DNA of 64,000 bases, from the NCBI GenBank assembly GCA_029251165.1, contig JAQXDW010000103.1:57396-121395 (forward strand), written 5' to 3'. The DNA is from Myxococcota bacterium (GTDB lineage Bacteria; Myxococcota_A; UBA796). The notes below the pieces were generated by a model. The model ran no database searches and was not told where the DNA came from. It saw only the letters and a program-made list of their open reading frames with translations. This document shows positions 10,601 through 19,427 of this stretch, one piece after another. A program made the translations under genes and the position numbers. Within the stretch, counting starts at the first letter, position 1. The number at the start of each line of letters is the position of its first letter.

Positions 10601-11000
10601 GCTGTCTCGCACCGGACGGTTTCTGTTCCTCGATCCAGACACCGAGGACCACGCCCGAGACTTCTCTGTCGAGGACGCCGACAGCGACTTCATCACCGCC
10701 GCAGGCTCAGCCTGGTCTGTGGTCAGCGAGGCCTGGGATGCCGGGGTCTTCTTGCCGCGGATCGTGGGGCCTACGGGCAGCAAGCAGGGCGATGCCTGTG
10801 ATCGGTGTCGCATGCGGCAGTCCTGCCGGCTCGGAGACTCCGGCTATCGTCGCCGCGTGATCGAGCACGTCCAGCGACACACCCCCGTCTTCAAGCGCAC
10901 CCCCACCCAGCTCCCCGCGGTCCGCCAGAGTCTGCTGCGGCTGTGGTGGCTCGGCCAGGAGCCACCGGACTACCCCGAGGAGCAGCACGAAGATGAATGA
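7632..11000 (+). CDS. addB: AddB-like subunit of helicase-nuclease (PD-(D/E)XK, Fe-S)
   Basis: This is a 1122 aa subunit of an AddAB-type double-strand-break resection machine. The C-terminal nuclease motif is D947-Y-K949 in LLLTDYKTG. Four cysteines of the AddB-type iron-sulfur staple are present: C786 in SAARCPWQ and C1056, C1059 and C1065 in CDRCRMRQSC. The N-terminus (VWLSPGAQATERHLL) has no GxxGxGKT Walker A, so the helicase-like portion is probably not an active motor and may serve for Chi or DNA-end recognition, as in other AddB proteins. The start is TTG 7632 with AAGGA six bases upstream, and an alternative start is possible. Its stop overlaps the addA start by 8 bp. Confidence 0.85.
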   Translation: MPTVWLSPGAQATERHLLAELDVLLPPGPGLLSCLDEPVFVVVPSTALLLHLSGVIARHRPMIGVRVLTLGMLATDILALSGEIPRRGAAMAGVLTRRFCAEEPVLEAELGHLSDGYGGVLESVRDILDSGFEPIHLEAVDELLSAASSEETQIAAALGLPPPEADAQGAAEQRAAAILRVAAQVYESMELLKVGDRSWIYRRAAELLPIHPPAARAIRMVGFCEATGVMGDFIESLLRWQEISLVVDTPADPAAPWRTDAGVTFTEPLTTRLELVATLRPLPETTTPPQRETFSAPGAQAELREVSRRIRLLLEGGTPPESIAVIAREVEPYRATLWRELGRSGVPFSALGAQGSDSAEARRVGALLDVLCDGSEVRADRWLEAAGWICEVPSPDHLGHTRLRRADLGLGFAASGVTRLSHIPAANIAGDRTEAGFSLPVRSGLVPVVEEDRTHVKAMRRVLPHSLLDIARERARSLLRFWDAWPESAPLQVHVRLLRQLLIDELRWDDEPVAVQSIHDALAELLRVHESTLNITLGEFRLLSLSALRPVGRSPLGGRGAGVQILSASEARGLTFETIFLVGLNRDVFPRRIREDALLPDRMRRRLQVLLPALPLRGVTMAGERYLFAWLHTAAPNIVLSWQRMNEDGQTLSASPLVERLRWSAGQQPEEVPTRYSVSAPPGVELAFDAAIRAGLHGSRARFRALLPAAMAEGRGLSAEHPEIQAAAAARLSILDALEPDLREPEGRDAARLLDPYSGIIGASVGPIDPRGNALYITTLESAARCPWQTFLTNLLRLEPVPDPINSLPMIEKWMLGDLVHRVLEGVVRDALGAAESDLRTSLDIAVERGAVGVHWPGEAAVEETLLEVAQSQIRELGMNLPGMALVLRDMAWPYLKVAKALDWPEAGKPLSVLGVEIEGAVAAGGRTIHFKADRADLDGTQLLLTDYKTGRTIDSGKRASTRARNFLKQVQTGKRLQASTYALAGLSSTLSRTGRFLFLDPDTEDHARDFSVEDADSDFITAAGSAWSVVSEAWDAGVFLPRIVGPTGSKQGDACDRCRMRQSCRLGDSGYRRRVIEHVQRHTPVFKRTPTQLPAVRQSLLRLWWLGQEPPDYPEEQHEDE

Positions 11001-14000
11001 TGATGTCCAGCTGCAGGCGCTTCGGCTTCAGGACACCCGCGCGCGTCGGATTGCACAGGTCACCTTTGACCGGCCGATCGTGCTGGAGGCTGGTGCCGGC
11101 ACCGGCAAGACCACCGCCCTCGTTGCTCGGATTCTGTCCTGGTCGATGGGGCTGGGCTGGAAGCGCTCGGAGGAGGCCCTCTCCACAGCGTCTGTCGAGC
11201 GAACCCCCGAGGCTGTCGCCACCCGCACCCTCTCGCGCATCGTCGCGATCACCTTCACCGAGGCTGCTGCCGCTGAGATGGGCGAGCGGGTCAGCGAGGC
11301 CCTGCTTCAGATCGCCGACGGTGAGGTCCCTGAGGGCGTTCTGGAGGAGATCCTCCCTGTGGATCCAGACGAGCGCCAGCGCCGTGCTGCTGCGCTGCTC
11401 TCCTGCATCGACAACCTCCCGATGCGGACAGTCCACGCCTTCTGCCGTCGTCTCCTCGCGAACCATCCCCTCGAGGCTGGCCTCCACCCCAACTTCGAGG
11501 TCGATGCCGACGGCGTGATGCTCGAGGACCTGGTGCGCGCGGTTGTCCTGGAGCACACCCAGGTCGCGCTCTCGCTGCCGATCGATCCAGACTTCAGGCG
11601 GCTGTTTGCCTTGGGCCACCAGCCCCAGACCTTGTTCTCGACCCTCCTCAAGCTCGCGCAGTCTGCAGCACCCCCGAAGGTGCTCGCAGAAGATCCGCTG
11701 AGCCCAGCGCGGGTCGAGGCGCTGATGGTGCGCCTTCGCCATGCCGCCGAGGCGCTGCGCGCGGTGCTCGGAAGCCGCCTGGAGTCTGCATCGCGAAGCC
11801 CCAGCAGCCTCGCCGTTGTCACCAGCCTGGAGCTTCTGCTCTCTCGGCTCACCGGCTCGGTCTACCTCACCCAGCTCGTGGACTGGGTGGGGGAGCTGTT
11901 CCCAGCACCGCTGCTGTCCCGCCTCGCGAGCTGGAAGAAGGGCCGGCTGAACAACACCGAGCAGGCGTGTCTGGCTGAGATCCGAGATGCTCTAGAGCCC
12001 GCTGCGGATGCGCTGCTGGTCCAGCTCAAGCACATCCTGCGGCTCAATCCCGAGCTGCTCGACCTCGGGCGGCGTGTCCTCCACCCGATGCTCCAGGAGG
12101 TCCACCGGCGCATGCGGTCCAGCGGGGTTCAGACCTTCACCGCCCTGCTCGTCGATGCCCGCGCGCTGCTGATGCGTCGAGATGATGTCCGGGATCAGAT
12201 CCAGCAGGGCATCGATCAGCTCCTGGTCGACGAGTTTCAGGACACCGACATCCTCCAGTGTGATGTGGTTCGCCGCCTCGGACTTCAGGGAGAGGCCCGA
12301 CCTGGACTGTTCATCGTCGGGGATCCCAAGCAGTCCATCTACGGCTGGAGAAATGCCGATCTGCGTGCCTATGATGCCTTCGTCGAAGAGGTGCTGGCTG
12401 CCGGCGGCGAGCGGCACACCCTGTCGCTGAACTTTCGCTCCGTTCCTGGAATCCTCGACGAGGTCACCCGAGTTGTCGCGCCAGTGATGCACCGAGAGGA
12501 AGGGTTTCAGCCGGTCTTCGAGCCCCTGATCGCCAGTCGCTCTGAGGCTGTCGGCTTTACCGCCGGGGACCGCGCGCCGGTCGAGCACTGGAACAGCATG
12601 GCGTTCGACGACGGTGTTCCGCAGCCGGACACCCGCTCAGAGGTTGCGACCGACCTGGAGGCGGCAGCCCTCGCTGCGGACCTGCGGCAGCTTCACGATG
12701 CGCACGGGGTTCCGTGGTCAGACGTCGGCCTCCTGATGCGCAACAGCGGAGACCTCGAGCGCTACCTCCGCCACCTCCGTGAGGCGCGGATTCCCTACAT
12801 TGTCGAGCGCGACCGCAGCTACTACCGTCGGCGTGAGATCATTGCCGCCGCCGCGATGGTCCGCTCCATCTTTGATCCAAACGACCACATCGCCCTCATT
12901 GGGTTCCTCCGGTCCTCTGCCTGTGGCCTTCCCGATGCCGCCCTGCTGCCCTTGTGGTCTCGGGGCTTTCCGGGGCTGATGACCGCAGCCTGGAGTCCGG
13001 AGGGGCCGGAGCTGGCGAAGATCCGAGACCTCATCACTGCAGTCGCCGAGGACCTCCGTGAGCAGGTCGGCACGATCCCCGGGCTCGATCGCATCCTGGG
13101 ATGGGAGCACAGCGTCCTTCTGGCGATCGGGGATCTCATCACCTGTCGTCAGGATCTCCTCCGGCTGCCGGCAGATGTCTTTGTCGCTCGGCTCCGCGCG
13201 CGGCTGATGCTTGAGGTCACGGAGGCTGCTCGGTACCAGGGTGCCTACCGCATCGCCAACCTCGATCGCTTCTACCGTCGCCTCCAGGCCGCGATGGAGG
13301 AAGGGGGAGATCTGGAGGCGGTGCTCAAGTCGCTGCGGCGGAGCGTCGCAGAGGTCGTCGAGGATGCCGAGGGGCGTCCCAAAGACACCGTCGAGGATTC
13401 CCTGTCGGTCATGACCATTCACAGCGCGAAGGGGCTCGCGTTTGGTCACGTCTACCTCCTCCAGACCCACCGCACCGGCAACCATGCTTCGGTACCGTTC
13501 ACCGCCATCGAGCGGCCCCGAGATCCTGGTCAGCCCTTTGAGATGGTGCTGTTCGGTGCTCCCTCTCCGGGCTGGGATGAGATCGAGCGGTACCAGGGAC
13601 GGGTCGCCAGCGCCGAGCGAATCCGGTTGCTGTATGTGGCCATGACCCGCGCACGGGATCGCCTCGTGGTCGCGGGCCGCTGGCGGGGAGAGCCGCTGCC
13701 CTGGTCTCAGGCGCGCTGCATCTCTGACCTGCTGAGTGCTCGGAGTGGCGGCCTGCCTCGCCCGTCGGCCATGGCAGAGCAGCTCGATGCCGGCCAGACC
13801 GACCGCGTCTCTGCGGCGGGGGTCTCCTGGGTCTTTCCGGCCTGCACGGACCTCCGCATCAGCCCTGCCGGAGCGCACCCCAGCTTCGCTGGTCTGCCGA
13901 AGGCCGCAGCGGTCCTCGGCACTGCCGCCCGGCTCGCGGCTGCCCGCACGGACGCGTATGCACATACCCGCAGGCTTCGCGGCGGAGAGGCGTGGGCTGA

Positions 14001-14583
14001 GCCGGCTGCTGCTGAGCACGAGGAACTGGCCTGGTCGGTCCCGGGTGTACCGGGGCGCGCCACGATTCCTCAGGCGGTCGGAACCGCGATCCACCGTGCG
14101 ATGGCTGCCCTCGATCTTCGCAGCACGCCCGACACCGAGCGCGCCCGACTCACGCCGACCCTCGCCGACCACATCCGACCCTTGCTCCGCGCAGAGGAGG
14201 TCAGCCCGGCGGTTCGTCGGGCCGAGGGGGTCCTCTTCCGTGTCCTCAGCGGCGGCTGGCTGCAGCGCCTCGCTGCCTTGAGCCCGGACATCAAGGCCCG
14301 TGCCCTGCCGCTCTTGCTGCCTCCGCCGGGCACCGAGGGGGCTCCGGTTGGTTTCCTATCCGGCGAGATCGACCTGTTGTACACCGACCCGGAGAGCGGG
14401 GAGCTGGTGGTCGCGGACTTCAAGACCGATGACATCTCCGCCTCGGACGTCCCGGTGCGCGCTGAGGCCTATCGGGCGCAGGGAGCGACATACTGCTCAG
14501 CAGTCACCGCCGCCCTCGCGCTGCCCGAGCCGCCAAGACACGAGCTGTGGTTTCTGCTGGCTGGAGAGGTCGTCAGGCTCTAA
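10993..14583 (+). CDS. addA: AddA-like UvrD/Rep superfamily helicase-nuclease
   Basis: This 1196 aa SF1 helicase fused to a RecB-type nuclease would partner AddB in resecting DNA ends for RecA. Visible motifs, in order, are Walker A AGAGTGKT (residues 33-40), motif Ia FTEAAAAEM, Walker B LLVDEFQDTD near residue 413, motif III GDPKQSIYGWRNAD, motif V MTIHSAKGL from residue 807 and motif VI LLYVAMTRARDRL. The C-terminal nuclease has GEIDLLY (D1127) and DFK with D1142 and K1144. The ATG at 10993 lies inside the end of addB. The 3' end overlaps the convergent peptidase gene by 11 bp. Confidence 0.92.
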   Translation: MNDDVQLQALRLQDTRARRIAQVTFDRPIVLEAGAGTGKTTALVARILSWSMGLGWKRSEEALSTASVERTPEAVATRTLSRIVAITFTEAAAAEMGERVSEALLQIADGEVPEGVLEEILPVDPDERQRRAAALLSCIDNLPMRTVHAFCRRLLANHPLEAGLHPNFEVDADGVMLEDLVRAVVLEHTQVALSLPIDPDFRRLFALGHQPQTLFSTLLKLAQSAAPPKVLAEDPLSPARVEALMVRLRHAAEALRAVLGSRLESASRSPSSLAVVTSLELLLSRLTGSVYLTQLVDWVGELFPAPLLSRLASWKKGRLNNTEQACLAEIRDALEPAADALLVQLKHILRLNPELLDLGRRVLHPMLQEVHRRMRSSGVQTFTALLVDARALLMRRDDVRDQIQQGIDQLLVDEFQDTDILQCDVVRRLGLQGEARPGLFIVGDPKQSIYGWRNADLRAYDAFVEEVLAAGGERHTLSLNFRSVPGILDEVTRVVAPVMHREEGFQPVFEPLIASRSEAVGFTAGDRAPVEHWNSMAFDDGVPQPDTRSEVATDLEAAALAADLRQLHDAHGVPWSDVGLLMRNSGDLERYLRHLREARIPYIVERDRSYYRRREIIAAAAMVRSIFDPNDHIALIGFLRSSACGLPDAALLPLWSRGFPGLMTAAWSPEGPELAKIRDLITAVAEDLREQVGTIPGLDRILGWEHSVLLAIGDLITCRQDLLRLPADVFVARLRARLMLEVTEAARYQGAYRIANLDRFYRRLQAAMEEGGDLEAVLKSLRRSVAEVVEDAEGRPKDTVEDSLSVMTIHSAKGLAFGHVYLLQTHRTGNHASVPFTAIERPRDPGQPFEMVLFGAPSPGWDEIERYQGRVASAERIRLLYVAMTRARDRLVVAGRWRGEPLPWSQARCISDLLSARSGGLPRPSAMAEQLDAGQTDRVSAAGVSWVFPACTDLRISPAGAHPSFAGLPKAAAVLGTAARLAAARTDAYAHTRRLRGGEAWAEPAAAEHEELAWSVPGVPGRATIPQAVGTAIHRAMAALDLRSTPDTERARLTPTLADHIRPLLRAEEVSPAVRRAEGVLFRVLSGGWLQRLAALSPDIKARALPLLLPPPGTEGAPVGFLSGEIDLLYTDPESGELVVADFKTDDISASDVPVRAEAYRAQGATYCSAVTAALALPEPPRHELWFLLAGEVVRL

Positions 14584-16708
14584 GCGCGTCAGCAAAGAAG
14601 CCGAGGATCTGCTCCTCCATGAAGATGCGATCTTGGGCACCACGCGGCATGTGTCGCTCATCGGGAAACAGCAGCAGACGGTGGTCGGTGCGGCTTCGGA
14701 TGAGGGCGTTGAGCATCCGGGCGGTGTGGCGGAACAGGACGTTCTCGTCGATGAGACCGTGGATGAGCAGCAGCCGACCCTTGATGTCGGCCACATGTGC
14801 CAGCACGCTGGAGCGCGCATAGCCGTCTGGATTTTCCTGCGGCCGGCCCATGTACCGCTCGGTGTAGTGGGTGTCGTAGGTGTCCCAGTGGATGACCGGT
14901 GCGCCGGCGACGGCTGCTGCGAAGACTTCTGGTGCGCGCGCCAGGCACATCGCGGACATGTACCCACCGTAGCTCCAGCCGAACACGCCGACCCGCTCTG
15001 GATCCGCGATGCCCTGCGCGATCAGCCAGCGCACGCCGTCGACCTGATCCTGCACCTCGATGTTGCCCATGTCCCATCGGATCGCACCCTCGAAGGCCAG
15101 TCCCCGCCGCGCAGAGCCGCGGTTGTCGAGCTTGAACACCGCGAAGCCCTCCTGCCGGAAGTGCTGGGCCCGCAGATCGACCGTGACATGCCAGCCGTCT
15201 TGGACCCGCTGGGCATGAGGGCCGCCATACACCGAGATCACCGTCGGCCATGGGCCCTCGCCAGCCGGTCGGTACAGCACGCCATGCAGCGGCACCCCGT
15301 CGCGAGACATCACGGTCACCTCCTCTGGCGGCGGCAGCGACATCGCCGTGATCCGAGCGTCGGTGGGGGCGTGGAGGGTGTGGAGGGCGGCACCAGACTC
15401 CAGCTCACGGAGGGTGATGGTCGGGGGCATGCTGAGGGTGTGGTGAAGGTCGATGAAGCGGCCGCCCTTGAGGTCGATGTTTACGGTGTGCAGCCCGCCA
15501 GCCTCGGTCAGTCGGCGAGGCTCACCGCCGGAGAGTGCGACGCGGTAGAGGTGGCGCTGTCGGGGATCGTCCTTGGTGGCGGTGAAGTAGACCGCATCCT
15601 CTTGGACGCTGACCCCTGACAGGCTGTCGACCATCCACTCTCCGTGGGTAATCGCGCCGAGGCAGGTTCCTTCCGAATCGTAGCGGTAGAGGTGCTGGAA
15701 GCCGGTGCGCTCGCTGCCCCACAGGAAGCCCCCGTCGGGGAGGGCTCGGAACAGGTGGTGGAGGTTGACCCAGTGCTCGGAGGTCTCGACCAGCAGGCGC
15801 TCGCTGCTCCCGGTCTCTGGATCGACTCGGAGCAGCTCCAGCCGCCGCTGGCTGCGGTCCTGGAGGGCGACAATGAGGCCCGCTCGGCCCCAGTAGACCC
15901 GTGCGATGTAGAGATCGCTGGACTCTCCTTCGACAGACAGCGATATCCACAGCGGTGTCGTGGGACCGTCGGGGTTCACGGTGAGGATGCCCAGCTGAAC
16001 GCGCGCGTTTTCTTCACCGGCGAACGGGTAGGCATGCTCCTCAAAGGTCCGCTGCTCGGCGCCGTGGTGGGTGATCCGCCATGCTGGAATGTGGGTCTCG
16101 TCGACCTCGATGAACGCGATCTGGGTCGAGTCGGGGGACCACCAGAAGCCGCGCATTCGCGACATCTCTTCCTGGGCGATGTACTCAGCGAGGCCGCTGG
16201 TCTTGCCAGTACCCCGGGTACCAGAGGTCTGCTGGACGGGGGGGCCGCCGGACATCGGCACGGTGTAGATCTCAGCATCCTGGACGAAGCCGAGGCGGGC
16301 CCCGTCTGGAGAGGGGGTCGGGCTCAGGATCGGATGGGCGCCGCGCGGAAGCAGCTCCCAGGCTTCGCCGTCGATGCCATCCTGTAGCCACACCGCACCG
16401 GCCAGCGGCACGACGATGGTGTCTCCAGACCAGCTGTAGCGGGTCACGCCGAGTCCACGCTCTCGAAGCCGCTCTCGGCGGAGCTTCTCTTCTAGCGGCA
16501 GATCCGCTTCCTCGGTGACCGCGGGGCGAAAGATCGGCCGTCGCTGTCCGGTGGAGAGATCGAGGGCGTAGAGGTGGCGGGTGAGGTCTCCGCCCTCGGA
16601 GTCGAGAAAGGTCAGGTGCTTCTCATCAGGCGCGACCTCAACCCAGGTGGGGTAGGACATGCCAGGCAGCGGATAAGAGGCGATCTCTTCGATGGCAATT
16701 GTTGACAT
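14573..16708 (-). CDS. S9 family peptidase, dipeptidyl peptidase IV type
   Basis: The 711 aa serine peptidase has an N-terminal beta-propeller (DPP IV N-region) and a C-terminal alpha/beta hydrolase domain. The nucleophile S579 lies in GWSYGGY, the catalytic aspartate D654 in HGLIDENV and the histidine H686 in DERHMPR, giving the family order Ser-Asp-His. A double-Glu region typical of DPP IV may be GLAEYIAQEEMSRMRGFWW. No convincing signal peptide is visible, so a cytoplasmic location is likely. It is convergent with addA and follows the START-domain gene by only 9 bp, probably as one transcript. Confidence 0.88.
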   Translation of the reverse strand: MSTIAIEEIASYPLPGMSYPTWVEVAPDEKHLTFLDSEGGDLTRHLYALDLSTGQRRPIFRPAVTEEADLPLEEKLRRERLRERGLGVTRYSWSGDTIVVPLAGAVWLQDGIDGEAWELLPRGAHPILSPTPSPDGARLGFVQDAEIYTVPMSGGPPVQQTSGTRGTGKTSGLAEYIAQEEMSRMRGFWWSPDSTQIAFIEVDETHIPAWRITHHGAEQRTFEEHAYPFAGEENARVQLGILTVNPDGPTTPLWISLSVEGESSDLYIARVYWGRAGLIVALQDRSQRRLELLRVDPETGSSERLLVETSEHWVNLHHLFRALPDGGFLWGSERTGFQHLYRYDSEGTCLGAITHGEWMVDSLSGVSVQEDAVYFTATKDDPRQRHLYRVALSGGEPRRLTEAGGLHTVNIDLKGGRFIDLHHTLSMPPTITLRELESGAALHTLHAPTDARITAMSLPPPEEVTVMSRDGVPLHGVLYRPAGEGPWPTVISVYGGPHAQRVQDGWHVTVDLRAQHFRQEGFAVFKLDNRGSARRGLAFEGAIRWDMGNIEVQDQVDGVRWLIAQGIADPERVGVFGWSYGGYMSAMCLARAPEVFAAAVAGAPVIHWDTYDTHYTERYMGRPQENPDGYARSSVLAHVADIKGRLLLIHGLIDENVLFRHTARMLNALIRSRTDHRLLLFPDERHMPRGAQDRIFMEEQILGFFADALRA

Positions 16709-16717
16709 ACTAAGTCC

Positions 16718-17494
16718 TTAGTAGAGCGGTACTGGCTGGCCGTCTCCGCCGAGTATCGCTGGGTGCCCGGCGGTGTAGTGTCCTGGGACAACTTCTGCGG
16801 CGATGCGCTCCGCGCGACGGAGCAGATCCTCCAGGCCCATCCGAATGAATTCAGCGACCATCCGGTCGGGGATGTTGCCCCCCACGACGGAGGTTGCATG
16901 GTACGACAGGAGCGTCGAGCCGTCGGGCAGCGCGAGGAACACCCAGCCGCCACGGTTTACCGGTGTGTAGAGCGCCTCTTGTGCCATTTCCTGTGTAATT
17001 CCATCGACCTGACCGGACGCCAGGTACGGCATCACCGTGTCTGCACCGGCCTCGTCCAAGGTCCAGGGGTGCTCCCAGAGCGTGTTGTCGCTGCGCGCGG
17101 CGAGCCCGTGGTTGTTCCAGACGTCCACCACCCAGTGTCGGTCGGTGAACGGACGCGGGAGGTCGAGGTAGCCGTACCAGCTCGCCCGGTCGCCGGTCAT
17201 CTCCAGGCGCAGCTCAGTGGCCTGCCCCGGGGAGGCGAAGTGGGGATCCTGGCTGGCCAGCCAGACCGCGTGGTGTGGCTCCTGGATGATGAGGACCCCT
17301 GCGACCTGAATGGTGCCGTCGGAGCGTGGGTTGATGAGCTTGACGACCTCTCCGCTTCGCAGGCGCTCTCTCGCCGCGGTGTCGAGCTCGGGAAGGGGAA
17401 AGTGGGCGCCAGCGTTGAAGGCTACGAGGGTCTCGGTGAGCTGTCCGTCGGTGAGCGCGTGCGCGGCCAGTGTTCCAGAGAGGAGCAGGAGCAT
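16718..17494 (-). CDS. Secreted START/SRPBCC-domain protein
   Basis: The 258 aa protein begins MLLLLSGTLAAHA, a cleavable signal peptide; the frame is open further upstream, but ATG 17494 gives the natural secreted start. The body resembles bacterial START-domain (SRPBCC-fold) proteins: WYGYLDLPRPFTDRHWVVDV is typical of the strand region, and the C-terminal VNRGGWVFLALPDGSTLLSYHATSVVGG leads to the long C-terminal helix (MVAEFIRMGLEDLLRRAERI). START domains bind lipids or other hydrophobic ligands; the ligand here is unknown. It is transcribed away from the coiled-coil gene of module A, with about 39 bp between starts, and leads into the S9 peptidase gene. Confidence 0.65.
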   Translation of the reverse strand: MLLLLSGTLAAHALTDGQLTETLVAFNAGAHFPLPELDTAARERLRSGEVVKLINPRSDGTIQVAGVLIIQEPHHAVWLASQDPHFASPGQATELRLEMTGDRASWYGYLDLPRPFTDRHWVVDVWNNHGLAARSDNTLWEHPWTLDEAGADTVMPYLASGQVDGITQEMAQEALYTPVNRGGWVFLALPDGSTLLSYHATSVVGGNIPDRMVAEFIRMGLEDLLRRAERIAAEVVPGHYTAGHPAILGGDGQPVPLY

Positions 17495-17533
17495 GCAGGG
17501 AGCATATCCCGCTGCTGTGAGATACAACGGGTC

Positions 17534-18478
17534 ATGGCCTCCACTCATCGGCTGCTTTCTTGCGGTCCTGGTTATGCGGCTCCTCCGCCGACTCCAGCTG
17601 AGCTTGAGTCCGCTGTCGGTGAGCACCAGCAGCGACATCGGCTGCGTCTCGATGGCCTGGAGTGTCTCCGACAGCTCGAGGTGGAGCTCTCGAAGGCGCT
17701 CGACGAGGCGCTCCAGCCGATCACAGCTGCTGAAGAGCCGTCTTGGCTGACCCGCGCCCTGATCTCAGCCGGGCTGATCCAGCCGGAGCTCACCGGGCCA
17801 CCAGCACTTGAGACCCTCTGGGCACGACATGAGCGGGCGCTGGAGAAGGTCCGGGCGCTGTCTCACCATGTCGACCTGCTCGATCGCGACCTCGCCCAGC
17901 TCGCGGTAGAGATTCCACAGCTGACCGAGCAGATTCGCTGCCTGTCGGCCGATCGCGTCAAGGCTGAGGCGCATGAGGTTGCCTTGGCGTCCGCTCGACA
18001 GCGCTCCCACGATTCATGGGGTGGCGAGCGACAATTGGAGCGTGGTGCCATCGTCGGTCAGCTGGATCGTGCGCTCTGGGAAGTCCGTCGCGATCGGGTA
18101 CGGCTCGAAGCGGCGACAGCGCGCCTCGTCTCCCTCAAGCTCCTTCACCAAGAGCTTGAGGGCATCCTCCAGGGGGTCTCCACCGGGCTGGAGCAGCTCT
18201 ACCGCGACGCCACCGTCGCGCTGGAGGGACTCAACCACCGGATCTCTGGGCTGGCTGCGGAGGCCGCTGCGGCGGCGCTCGACGAAGGCGGCGGGCTCGA
18301 GGCCCTCCAGCACTCCCTCGCCGACCTCGCGGTGACTGCCGGGAAGCGGGCAGTCTGGCTGGAGCACTCCCTCGACAGCCTCTCTGAGAAGCTGGCGCTG
18401 CTCGATGCCGAGGCGGCCGAGCGCCGGAGGGCACGCGCGGAGGTTGAGCAGGCGCTGGAGCATGTCGGTGATGCTTGA
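17534..18478 (+). CDS. Coiled-coil protein, GHKL module A
   Basis: I do not recognise this 314 aa protein. The sequence is helical, rich in Leu, Ala, Glu and Arg, with long predicted coiled-coil stretches from about residue 85 to the C-terminus (for example LWARHERALEKVRALSHHV and DSLSEKLALLDAEAAERRR). It has no signal peptide or membrane segment. The frame is open far upstream (to 16763), but ATG 17534 is preferred because the upstream part is antisense to the START-domain gene. It precedes and overlaps the second gene of module A. A coiled-coil gene also occupies the same position in module B (28945-30051), which supports a shared role. Confidence 0.55.
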   Translation: MASTHRLLSCGPGYAAPPPTPAELESAVGEHQQRHRLRLDGLECLRQLEVELSKALDEALQPITAAEEPSWLTRALISAGLIQPELTGPPALETLWARHERALEKVRALSHHVDLLDRDLAQLAVEIPQLTEQIRCLSADRVKAEAHEVALASARQRSHDSWGGERQLERGAIVGQLDRALWEVRRDRVRLEAATARLVSLKLLHQELEGILQGVSTGLEQLYRDATVALEGLNHRISGLAAEAAAAALDEGGGLEALQHSLADLAVTAGKRAVWLEHSLDSLSEKLALLDAEAAERRRARAEVEQALEHVGDA

Positions 18479-19319
18479 GCCGGTCGCCGCCGCGGCCTAC
18501 ATCCGGGACCTCCGCTCCGGACTCCGCGCCCTGCGGCTCAACCGCCACTATCCGCCGTGGCGTGATGTCTCTGAGCACCTCGGCGGGGTGGGCATTCTCC
18601 CGCCGGGTGAGGGGCTTCCCCTGTGTCCTGCCGGCTGGCCACACCCGGACGCCTGGCTGAGGGTGCGGATCGACCAGCGGCTCGCCCCGGAGCTGCTCGA
18701 CCGACTCGCTGGTCTGGAGGCCGCCGGAGACGCGCCGACCATCGCAAAGGCGGACTACCTGCGCGCGCTGTCGGCCGTCACGGCGCTTCAGCGGGGCGGC
18801 CTGTCCGTTGCCCTCATCGAGCGGCAGGCACGCCGGGCGCGCTTCGAGGTGATCATCGATCGGGTGGAGCTGTCGGTGCCCTCGCTGGTGCGCTGGACCC
18901 TCCGACTCTGCGAACCCGAGGGCGAGAGCCTGACCGCCGATGTGCTCACGGCTCGGGCCACCGAGCGGTTCAACCGTCGCCTCCAGGCCCTCACCACCCA
19001 GACCGCCCTCACCGCAGTCCTCCTGCTGGAGGCTGGGGGAGAGGTCGAGGTCGAGGAGCTGGTTCGCGGAGAGATTGGTCCGATCCGGCGTGTCGATGGA
19101 CGGCCCTGGATCTCCGCAGTGCTCTCACGCGTCAGCCGAGCCCTTCCGGAGACCTCCGTGGACGATCCCTTGTCGGGGGAAATGCCGATTCCCCGTGCCG
19201 GTGCTGCGCTGAAGCTGTCTCATCATCGGAAGTGGTCGGTTCCCCGCTGCGATCAGGCTGCGGCGCGCGCGTGGCTCAAGGCGCAGGGCAGCCGCAACCT
19301 CACCTACGGCTACCGCTGA
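18462..19319 (+). CDS. Conserved helical protein of GHKL module A
   Basis: This roughly 285 aa cytoplasmic protein has no recognised family. It is homologous by eye to the second gene of module B: YIRDLRSGLRAL matches YLRALQAGLYAL at the N-terminus, RFEVIIDR matches DFAIAYDR in the middle, and VPRCDQAAARAWLKAQG matches SLIQPVKDWAAAQG near the C-terminus. The start is ATG 18462 or ATG 18471; GGAG at 18457-18460 favours 18471 by spacing, and both overlap the end of the coiled-coil gene. About 108 bp separate it from the GHKL ATPase gene. Role unknown; by position it is a partner or adaptor of the ATPase pair. Confidence 0.6.
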   Translation: MSVMLEPVAAAAYIRDLRSGLRALRLNRHYPPWRDVSEHLGGVGILPPGEGLPLCPAGWPHPDAWLRVRIDQRLAPELLDRLAGLEAAGDAPTIAKADYLRALSAVTALQRGGLSVALIERQARRARFEVIIDRVELSVPSLVRWTLRLCEPEGESLTADVLTARATERFNRRLQALTTQTALTAVLLLEAGGEVEVEELVRGEIGPIRRVDGRPWISAVLSRVSRALPETSVDDPLSGEMPIPRAGAALKLSHHRKWSVPRCDQAAARAWLKAQGSRNLTYGYR

Positions 19320-19427
19320 GGTCTTCCGGACTCCAGCCACCGCACGTCTGTGCAGCCCCCGGCGCGCTTCATGAGCCAGATCATGTCTCGTCGGATCCGA
19401 ATTGTCCGCATCGCTTAAGGTCTATAC

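Noticed and set aside
12718..14172. 484-codon minus frame inside addA
   Set aside because: Overlaps conserved helicase motifs of addA; the translation looks like a codon shadow.
16763..17533. Upstream extension of the module A coiled-coil frame
   Set aside because: It is antisense to the START-domain gene and has non-helical shadow-like composition, so ATG 17534 is preferred.
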